Shown here: positions 31,925-40,435 of the stretch, piece after piece
How positions within the stretch are numbered: the first letter of the stretch is position 1
Layout of the letters: every line of letters starts with the position of its first letter
Assembly (NCBI GenBank): GCA_031771865.1
Contig: JASISA010000019.1
Location: 124,001 to 188,000 of the forward strand
Origin: Nothophaeocryptopus gaeumannii
Lineage: Eukaryota > Ascomycota > Dothideomycetes > Mycosphaerellales > Mycosphaerellaceae
Reading direction: 5' to 3'
DNA length: 64,000 bases
Position numbers and translations under genes: made by a program
Notes under the pieces: model-generated
Told to the model about the DNA's origin: nothing
Databases searched by the model: none
The model's input: only the letters and a program-made list of their open reading frames with translations

Positions 31925-32554
31925 CTAGAGAGCAGTGCTCCTCCTACGGCCCAGGGTTGGTCGCCTCACTTGCTTAGGCCGAGCTTTCACCTTCAAGTTC
32001 TCGATGAACGCGTCCTCCAACTGCTGATGGCTGTTCTTCAAGAAACCCTTCACGAACCCAGCAAATGTCTTGTTGCACTTCGCATCGCTCACGATCTGCA
32101 CATACCAGCCACTGCCGTCCTGATCCGCGTGCAACGCATCTTTCGATAGCATCCGGTCAAGTGCTGGCTCAGAGTGGTCTGCAGTATTTTCTCGTATCAA
32201 CCGCCAGTGGTTCGTCGATGTGAAGCCTCCAGGAGCATGCACGGTAATGTCACACCCGTCTGCTGTTGGCACGAAGTCTGCCTGGTACTTGACACCGCCG
32301 CTCCAGAGCCGCTTTGGTATGAATGGTAGATCATCCTCCACTTCGTAGTATTTGACTTCTTGGCTGGTGCCGTTCGGTGCGTTTCCGTTGGTCATTGCTG
32401 GTACTGTCTTGGCTTCGATGGGTCTGCAACCACGGCAATCGGGACTTAGGCGTACGACGAAATCGAAGTCGTGGAGAAGCTCGATCCCGGTCTCGATGGA
32501 AACGTTTGGAGGAATCGGTGTAGAAGAGGCGTGCTGGAAAGTTGTCTCCCACAT
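31925..32554 (-). CDS. DUF7053-like protein
   Basis: A single exon encodes 209 residues. The N-terminal block 'STPIPPNVSIETGIELLHDF' followed by 'DFVVRLSPDCRGC', then 'KYYEVEDDLPFIPKRLWSGG', 'VKYQADFVPTADGCDITVHA' and 'STNHWRLI' follows the pattern of the fungal DUF7053 family: a small START/SRPBCC-like lipid-pocket fold is suspected for it. The C-terminus is very basic (Arg/Lys repeats), which could bind nucleic acid or acidic membrane. Function is not known for the family. No signal peptide. The start has a good context at 32554. The family call rests on remembered motif order, not a search. Confidence 0.6.
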   Translation of the reverse strand: MWETTFQHASSTPIPPNVSIETGIELLHDFDFVVRLSPDCRGCRPIEAKTVPAMTNGNAPNGTSQEVKYYEVEDDLPFIPKRLWSGGVKYQADFVPTADGCDITVHAPGGFTSTNHWRLIRENTADHSEPALDRMLSKDALHADQDGSGWYVQIVSDAKCNKTFAGFVKGFLKNSHQQLEDAFIENLKVKARPKQVRRPTLGRRRSTAL

Positions 32555-33902
32555 GGTTGGCTGTAGTAGGCGATTCGTTTAGGTAGAAGGATGGCGGTGA
32601 GTTGGCAGTCTGTGGGTCAAGTCCCTGATCTTACAGCGAGAGAGAGAGATGTTTCCACTGGAAGATTCTCAGGTGATGTCGTCAAAAGCAAGGGCCTCTG
32701 ATGCAAGCCGAAGCAAGAACGAACAACTTGATGAAACCGAGGTCAGTCGAGAACCCGAACTTTACCTTTGCATTTGAAATGGAGGGCTCGATGCCCGAGG
32801 CAGGGTGCAGTACAATCGTACCGATGCAGGTCATTGAAGACTTAGACCGTCATCGTCCCGTGGGCTGGATTGCGGCCTTCCGCTCATCAGTGGCCGTTCA
32901 GATATGCACGCGTCTTTGTCAAAGGCTGAGGTCCACAGCATCACCTCGCAATGGCCAGATCCGGCGGCGGGTCCCGAGGGCAGATCCCTCAGATCCCTGT
33001 GCGCTTGGGAAAGCTTGTTTGTGTGAGATGTTTTGCTGCCAACATTGACGACGTGGTCGGTCTGTCCACGGATAATAAAGCAGCCGTGTCTTCCAAGCAC
33101 AGTGGCAGTGTCACGGGCTTGCGTATAGATGGGTCCGTCTGACGCTGGAAACTTGCTGCCTCCACTGACTTCACTTCTCTGAACAAATGCTGCCCATCGC
33201 ACCGCCATCCTCGGGGCTGAACGAGCGATTGGAGGCGTCCAAAACGGGGGCCAGTGATGACATGGTCAAGCAGATGATATGGCCAAGCAGACGACATCAG
33301 CCGCTGCCTAGCTGTTTGAGTTGGTACCGAACAAGAACATGATGGTTGCAGGCTTTTGACTGTGCCAGAGATGGCGAAACAACAGGTATTTAAGTCTGTC
33401 AGCCTTCAGCGGAAGCCCGGGTTCAGATATTCCCGCTTCTCGCCGGACGTCGACCTCGTACGAGGCTATCAAGAAAGTGAGTTGTTTCCCGGGAAAGCTT
33501 CCAAAGTGCTTGCGAGGTGGAAGAAGAGCGCAATGGACAAGCTAGTCTCAATGAGACGGGATCTGGAGAGACGTGAAAGCAGCTACTGGGCCCACTCTTC
33601 CCGATCGAGAACTGCACGTCGTACTGCGTTAGGACATCCCAATCGTCGTAGCAGAACGTGAAGAGCTTATTCTGTGAGTTGCCCGTGGTATCGTTCTAGG
33701 ATCAGAGCCCTTGCTTGAAAGCGACGTGGACGCGACGGCCGATCCCTGTGCCAACAAGCATTTGACCAGAACATATCGCACTTGAAAGCAGCTCCTTCTT
33801 GATTATTTTGTTGCGGTCGTGGCCGGTGTATACTCGCAAAGACAGCATAATTGACAAGGGACAAGTAGTCTCCACAGCCAACATCCAGGCTAAACCCCCG
33901 AA
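32555..33902. other. Gene-poor region, 1.35 kb
   Basis: Several open frames of 60-125 codons overlap on both strands without a domain or splice structure I can support. A short imperfect direct duplication, 'ATGGTCAAGCAGATGA' / 'ATGGCCAAGCAGACGA', lies near 33261-33295. Probably promoter sequence and decayed DNA next to the F-box remnants. Confidence 0.4.
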
Positions 33903-34160
33903 ATGGAGCATGCTTCAGGAAGAGTGTTCGCTATCTACGAGCTCGTGGAGCAAGTCCTGCAACACAGCACTTTCCTCGATCTTCAGCGATGCTCAAGACT
34001 CGACCGATTCATTGAGAGCGTAATCCGGACATCCGCGGTCATTCAGGAAACTCTTCAGGCTTCAATGTACAGCCAGCCAACGCCCTTACTCAATGGTGCT
34101 CGAATGGTACGCTATGTACCGAAGGCCACAATGACACGAGGGAACTCGCTGCATATCTGA
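33903..34160 (+). pseudogene. F-box-like remnant A
   Basis: 85 codons from 33903. Residues about 7-48 ('VFAIYELVEQVLQHSTFLDL', then RFIESVIRTSAVIQETL) match the fungal F-box pattern 'VFxIxELLExILxxLxxxDLLxxxRVxxxWxxxIxxSxxLQxxLF'. The usual 200-residue C-terminal part is missing: the frame stops at 34158-34160. Another F-box-like start follows eight bases later. It looks like a truncated copy, though a short expressed F-box protein cannot be excluded. Confidence 0.45.
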
Positions 34161-34167
34161 TGAGCAT

Positions 34168-34963
34168 ATGGCAGTAACCAGAGCATACGATAGTGTTGAG
34201 CTCCGCGAGGAAATCCTCCTTCTGTGCGACTTCACCGCCGTTCTGAGATGCTTACGCCTCGACTCGACCTTCTACGCTATCACAAGTTCTATCAACTTGC
34301 GGCGAAAGCTCCACCTCGAGCATGGACCGGACTCCCCAGATGGCACTATTTCCGTCTTGCCGCCTCGTATCAATGTTGCTGAGAGCATCTGGGACGGTGG
34401 TGACTCTGTCGATTCTGTATGGGAATGACCCCGAAGCTACCTGACCGAAGTCTCGGTCACTATCAACATGGACGAGATCATTGGTAAAGCAGCGAGTGGA
34501 TCTTGGCGTCATATGCTCATCTGTCAAGCATCACTGCCGATCACCCAGGTCTACGTTGAAGTGCGCTGCGAACTCGCCCACTTCACTGAGTTCGACCTTA
34601 TGCAAATCAGACCCGTCGAAGCTATCGAAGGCAGAGTGTTCACGCACGAGCAAGGAGTCACACTCGCGGACCTGGCACGGGATGCGATGAAGCTCGTCCA
34701 TCGACATGAGTTGCGTACCCTTTGGTGTCATGGACTGGGAGCATCTCCTTCACTGCGGATTCAAGGGCGATGCATCTTTTCGACTTATTCGCGGCGCTCC
34801 AACTAAGCAGCAACAGGCGAATATCACGAAGGTCATGGCGAGTGGGTGGAGTTTTGAGGAGCTGCGTGAGACGAGAGTCGGGCAGGATGATGAGAAGCGA
34901 GGGATCTTGTGGATGGGATTGGCTGATGATGGAGACTACGATCGACTTTCAGAACCTGAGTGA
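34168..34963 (+). pseudogene. F-box-like remnant B, interrupted by a stop and a frame change
   Basis: From ATG 34168 the frame encodes an F-box-like start ('ELREEILLLCDFTAVLRCLR', then STFYAITSS), then meets TGA at 34426. The same frame continues with 'SGSWRHMLICQASLPITQVY' and 'GVTLADLARDAMKLV', the C-terminal signatures of this fungal family. After about 34730 the coding signal moves to another frame ('NITKVMASGWSFEELRETRV') ending at 34963. A 60-nt intron 34417-34476 (GTATGG donor, CTGACC branch) would remove the TGA, but the second frame change has no good splice explanation. I favour a decaying gene; a multi-intron gene is the alternative. Confidence 0.45.
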
Positions 34964-35239
34964 AGGGTCGAGATGCATTTGAACTGATCAGGGTAGCGAA
35001 GTCCGTCTCACTTTTGCACGAAGACTGAGCGACAGGCGAGATTCTAGAGGTGGCTGACAGGGATCCCAGAATGCGTAGGTCAGAGGCTTGGGGCGCCTCG
35101 GATGGCATTGGCTCAGGATGTGCGCTATCAGCAGGCTTTGAAGAGTGAGGTGGTTACGGGATCAGTCTAGGCAGCTCGCAAGAGGAACAAATTCATCCTA
35201 TAAATCAAACAATCGGTTTTGCCAGTGCTTTAATGTCGC
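34964..35239. other. Intergenic region, 276 bp
   Basis: Between the F-box remnant and the 3' end of the SET-like gene. No feature recognised. Confidence 0.4.
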
Positions 35240-36134
35240 TTAGCGATATCGAACCATGGAGTACATCTTATTGAGATACGCACCATCGATTACGTTGCCA
35301 CCACCAAGCTCTTGCCTGTCCATTCTCAATGCTTGAACTTGATGGTGATCCTCGCCATAGCACACTGTAGCAGCCTCGATCGCATGATCAAGACCAGCGG
35401 CAGCCGCGTCCAGATGTGAATTACGATGGATTGGGAATTTGCACCCCGAGCAATAATTTCCGTTCTTCCGTATCTTTGGAAGCCATATCAGACCCATCAT
35501 CTTGCTGTTCAAAGCGTCAGAGCTGAAGTGTCCCACAACACTTCCGTGGAAATTCTGAATAAGCCGATAGGCATCGATCAGCTTCTGACCTTTCGCATCG
35601 AGCTTTTCCAGATTGCGGATGTATTTCCAGTGAAGCTTTAGGTGATCGCTTGAATTCACATGATTCGCATGTATCCGCAAGTCAACCGTATCGTCGATCT
35701 TCGGCAAAGCAGCGACATCCTCGAGCAGTTCCCAGGTCTCGGCCCTCAGGTTATCTTCCCAAGGATCGAAGCATTCCAACGTGGTCTGGACATCGAAGTT
35801 ATACTTCATGGAGAAGGCAAGTGCTCGCTCGAGCGCGGGCTGCAGGAAGATCTCAGTATCTGGCATGAAGTCGACAGTTATCTCCTGGTCCTTTTGAATG
35901 TCGTCGACGGCACGAAGGACCATTTCGTTTGATTCTGAGTCGTAGTACTGTACGGCAGTTGGATGAACGGAATGGCGTACGTCGCAAATGGTATTATTGA
36001 CGTTGAGGAGGCACATGGGGCCGTTGTATGATAAGAATCTGCTCACCAGGAGCGATGTCTTCTGATGCTACAAGGTGTTGTCTATCGTTTGGCAGCCGGC
36101 TAAGGGCGTATTTCTGCGGGATGTGTTCAGCCAT
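35240..36134 (-). pseudogene. Degenerate SET-domain (SMYD-like) gene
   Basis: An ATG at 36134 opens a frame resembling the SET N-terminus (HLVASEDIAPGEQIL), but it stops within 45 codons. In another frame, 36046-35240 stays open for 268 codons and begins at the SET C-terminal part: 'VRHSVHPTAVQYYDSE' then 'LRAVDDIQKDQEITVDF', which aligns with the canonical 'xNHSCxPNAxxxxD...VRAxRDIxxGEEITxxY'. The catalytic NHSCxPN has become RHSVHPT, losing Asn, Cys and Asn. The roughly 100 residues normally between the two halves are absent, and the post-SET cysteines are not visible after 'KYNFDV'. A methyltransferase role is therefore unlikely. The long remaining frame might still be expressed. Confidence 0.55.
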
Positions 36135-37753
36135 TTTACGAGTATTGAGAAATGATCGTCAAGTAGAAAGTGCGATTGTGTTGGCAGTGACCATAGACAG
36201 CGAAGCCGAGAAAAATATAGGAATAGAGCTGGTGGCTGAGACCGTGATGTTAGACATCCTCCAGACAATGTTCGTAAATTTGAGACCGATCTCAATTGAG
36301 TCTTCAACTTCCCTAGCAGAGGCACGGTGGGCTGTCGATATGAGCATATCATACACTGAGTACCGACAGTCACCGTGAGCGAGCGACATGAGCGATTGAT
36401 GCGGAGGGGGCATATTGTCTTCCAATTTCTGTGTCTGAGTCGGCGAGTCAAAGTGGATTTTTAAGCTCAAAACTTCGCCATTCCTGGACCGTTTTCTACC
36501 ATCTTTAGACGATTGAGAACAGCAAAAAGAGAGCTGAAGAAAGAGAGCTGAAGAAAGGCTCAACCATGGATCGAACGCGCTCAAAAGTCAGGGGAAAAAA
36601 TATCAGTCAGGGCCGAACCGCTAATTTACTTGTTAGAATTTGCACACTGAGGGCGAAATATGTCGGAACATACTGGATCGAACACGGGGCCTCTTGCATA
36701 TTGGAGCACCCAAAGCAAGAATCATACCCTAGTTTTCGTTAGCACGGAATCGTTGGACGTGTGGAAGACGAGTCGACGAACACTAGACCATTCGGCCGAA
36801 TTCGAACCTGTAGAACAAGCTGTGATTGATAGAAGCTGCGATTTTGAATTGTATAAAAAGCTGCTTGTCTGGGCGCCGGCAGGATCCGTTGAGGACCCGC
36901 TTTTCCGATCGAAAGTCCGCTGCAAACCAGGGTACGAGGTTCGGTTGACACTAAGTTGGCGTGCAAAGCACAACTCGGTGATCTTCACACTCCTGAACCG
37001 ACAGCGACATTAATACCAAAGGATCACTAAGCACGTACGTATATTCATTAGCCTTCGTTCTATCGATCACGCTCTTTAAAGTTATTCGGACTTCGTTCAT
37101 TCGCGCAGAAATTGCGACCGAAGACGAGGTATCGCTGACTCACCCGCCAAATTAGTGTATGCCAACCCTCGGTACTTTGGACACATTCATTGCAGCTCAT
37201 AAGGACATGGGAAAGCCTGCTGAAGGGCTTAAGAAAAGGTTTGCTGAGCCGTATATATGCTGAGGTGGTAGATCTATCTGACCAGATTATTTGGTGGCGG
37301 CAGTGAACTTCGATAGCAAGGATCGGACGGTGCAACGCCGAGTAAATTGAGCGCCTCATGGATACAACTCGTCTGTCAATCGAATGCGTCCAGGCTATTG
37401 GAGTAGAGCCTTTCTTGATTGAAAATATATTATTTGGACAACAGGGGGTTTTCCTGGCGGTCTACTGGCTTGCTGAGCGTTGATCGCAGCATGACAAACC
37501 GCAGATGATGTAAGACAAGAAGGTACCGAGCTATTTTGAAGCAGAAGGCTGTAAGAAGATCGATATGAGTGAAGAGTAGCACTGTTATGATGAATTCGGC
37601 AACGACTGCGAGTCTTCGAAGATGCCCGAGGGCCGCGACGTGACGTTGGCCAAACCCGAAACCGAACCTAAAATCTTACGCGACTTGCTCTTCACGACTC
37701 TGCTTTGCGACAACTTACATACAACACAACGCTGTCCGTGCCAAACTATCACA
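36135..37753. other. Gene-poor region containing a tRNA-Pro relic
   Basis: 1.6 kb between the SET remnant and the cyclophilin gene. Minus-strand frame 36159-36584 (141 codons) has no recognised domain. The tRNA-like sequence at 36662-36808 is described separately. The rest shows nothing I can name; the last few hundred bases should hold the promoter of the cyclophilin gene. Confidence 0.4.
36662..36797 (-). pseudogene. tRNA-Pro(UGG)-like relic with a D-arm insertion
   Basis: On the minus strand, 36797-36781 reads like the 5' end and D-arm of a fungal proline tRNA ('GGCCGAATGGTCTAGTG'). After about 50 foreign bases the match resumes at about 36728 with 'GGTATGATTCTTGCTTTGGG', i.e. anticodon stem and a UGG anticodon loop. 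An intron-like 10-nt insert follows position 37, then GCAAGAG closing the stem and 'CCGTGTTCGATCC' as T-arm. The T-stem does not pair well and the acceptor halves match at only 5 of 7 positions. A second, detached T-arm-like box lies at 36798-36808. This looks like a dead tRNA gene split by an insertion or tandem rearrangement. Confidence 0.5.
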
Positions 37754-39552
37754 ATGGGCAAAGGTGAGTCGCTAAAACCAGAACTACGTGTTACCGATTG
37801 CTGAAACGATCTTCCAGGCACTGACAAGCTGTACGTACGTTTCGATGCGACCAAATCTACATTCAACCCTCGCTAAAATATGACCAGATCACTCACTCCG
37901 AGTGGAATTCAGCAGATGCGTTCGGCGCGAGCGCTGGAGCGAATGCGCGGACATCAGCAAACGCCGGCGCTGGCGCCAACTTCAAGCGCTTACCCTTCAA
38001 CTTCTGCGCTGTATCACTCCAACCTTTCGAGCACCCAGTGTGCACTGCCGACGGAACGATCTTTGACCTGACGAATATTCTACCGTGGATCAAGAAGCAT
38101 GGCACAAATCCAGTAGATGGGCAGCCACTGAAAAGCTCAGAGCTGATAAAGCTCAATTTCACCAAGAACGATGAGGGCGAATACGTCGATCCTGTCACTT
38201 TCAAAGTAATCACAGACAACACACACTTGGTCGCATTGAGGAATACCGGCAATGTCTTCAGCTACGATACTGTGGAGCGGCTGAATATCAAGGCAAAGAA
38301 CTGGCGAGATCTGATCAGTGACGAGGAGTTCAAGAGAAGTGGTATAATCACGTTACAAGATCCCCAAAATCTTGAATCGCGGAATCTGAGCGACTTCAAA
38401 TACATTCAGAAAGGCCAAAGCACATTGTCGGCAGAACAGCAGGCCGAGAGGAGGGCTGGCGTCAAGCAGGAGAACCTGGGCTCGGCAGCCAAGATACTCA
38501 AGGCGAAGGAGGCAGTCGCGAAGGCTCGAGCAGAGCGTGAAAAGACTTCTCAAGGAAAAGGCTACACTGAATCGCAGGCTCTTGCAAATGCGCGCAAAGC
38601 CCATGCTGAAGTGGCAATATCGTCCCGCACGACTAAACCGACTCCCTACAACGCTGCGCAGTATACCACTGGCCAAGCCGCGGCATCATTTACCAGCACT
38701 GGGCTCACGCCCAACACATCTGGCGAACGCGCCATCATGTCCGACGAAGAGTACATGCTCAAGCCGAAACGGGTGAAACAAAAGGGCTACATTCGCATGA
38801 CAACGAATCTTGGCTCGCTCAACATCGAGCTCTACCCTGAATTTGCACCAAAAGCCGTATGGAACTTCATCCAGCTATCAAAGCGAGGCTACTACAACGG
38901 AGTCAACTTCCACCGGAACATCCAACGATTCATGATCCAGGGTGGGGACCCGACAGGCACAGGACGAGGTGGACAGTCATGCTGGGGCAAGTCTTTCTCG
39001 GACGAATTCGATGGACCTCTGACGCATGATGGGCAAGGTGTACTTTCGATGGCGAACAAAGGCAAAGATACAAACACTTCGCAATTCTTCTTGCTATACC
39101 GGCAAGCACCACACCTCAACCGCAAGCATACCATCTTCGGCAGAATTGTGGAGGGGCTCGACGTTCTGGAAAGAATGGAAAACGTGCCTGTTGACGACAA
39201 GAGCCGGCCCGAGAGAGATATCACCATCGAAGACATGGCCGTCCTGATAGACCCGTTTGAAGACTTTCTAAAGCAACGGGGCGAAAAGGAGGCAGAGGAA
39301 GCGCGGAAAGAGCAGCTCAAACTGGAGGGTGGGGCTGAAGATGAGCGAACGACTTGGACTGGCAAGCGCATTCGAGCAGACGGCAAGGTAGAAAACGCAG
39401 AGGGAGGAGGTGGTGTTGGGAAATACCTTAAGCAGGCTGCTGGGCCTGTGGACGACGAGATTGTGGGTGAATGGGATGAGGCAGAACCCGCAGCGCCTCC
39501 ACCGAAGAAAGCAAAGAAAGGTGGAGGATTTGGCAATTTCTCTGGTTGGTAA
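37754..39552 (+). CDS. cyp8: U-box cyclophilin, PPIL2/Cyp8-type peptidyl-prolyl isomerase
   Basis: Three exons, 37754-37763, 37818-37834 and 37888-39552, with introns of 54 and 53 nt (GTGAGT and GTACGT donors), give 563 residues starting 'MGKGTDKLYITHSEW', the family's invariant opening. A U-box (about 40-110: 'PFNFCAVSLQPFEHPVCTAD', 'DLTNILPWIKKHGTNPVDGQ') precedes a charged linker and a cyclophilin domain (about 315-480) with 'GYYNGVNFHRNIQRFMIQGG', 'FDGPLTHDGQGVLSMANKGK' and 'TNTSQFFLLY'. PPIL2 is a nuclear, spliceosome-associated isomerase with ubiquitin-ligase-type U-box. The C-terminus is Gly/Lys-rich and ends 'GGFGNFSGW', typical of the family. The two tiny first exons are easily missed and fix the start. 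Confidence 0.95.
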
Positions 39553-40435
39553 ATGATTGCTACGAATGGGAGGTGAATGGTCGATGGTTGAGAGAAAGAC
39601 TGTCGTATCAAAGTCATACTTGGTCAAAGTTTCAAGACCATCACTTCAGTGAGTATACCGTTTATGGAAGTCGCGAAGACCAACGCTGCCCGCCAACGCA
39701 AAGGACATCGCAAGTTGCTACGCGCAACAAACACGAAATCTCGGAGTCCAGACCTGTCCGTAAATGGGAGCTGCACTGCTATCGTGATACGAGGTCAAAA
39801 TCTGCGGTAGAGCTGCGAAGAGCTTACGCACTCCTCGCCTCATCCGCACCGAAACCTGGCATAGATGGAGCAGTTCTGCAGAAGCGTCTTTGTCACAATG
39901 GCCATCCCAGGAAGCCCAGCAGCATGATTGATACCTTACTTGCATGACCAAGCGCACCCCACGATTTGAAAGCTCGCAACCGGGACTGCAGCTCCCTTTG
40001 CAGCATTGCCTCGACTCAAGGCATGTATTGCCGATCACATGCGACTCACTGCTGACAATACGAGAAACGAGAACCGCACTGATTTGGAACAAATCGAATT
40101 GCTGCAGCAGGGTATGCTAAACGTGAACCAAAATGCATTGCATGCTTTCATCTCCTGCCTGACTCCAATTCGTACTCCATTGGCCATCAATCCATAGCAT
40201 CGGCTAATACCGTGCGTTCCTTCCCAGTATAAACAAAGAAATTACAGTGTTCCTCCAGCCATTCACGTGCTTCAACGCTGCACAAAAGAATACACCTCAA
40301 TCTCCATTTTGCAAACATCCAGATCCAGTGACAACATGTGTGTGGTATATTCGATGAAAAGGGCCATGCGCCTGCTCCAACTCTACCTCACAATCCAGTC
40401 AATCGTCATAATTCTCAGTCCTCTTAAATGTCAAA
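39553..40435. other. Intergenic region, convergent, 883 bp
   Basis: Between the 3' ends of the cyclophilin and arrestin genes. Only short conflicting frames; no RNA gene, repeat or domain recognised. Confidence 0.5.
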
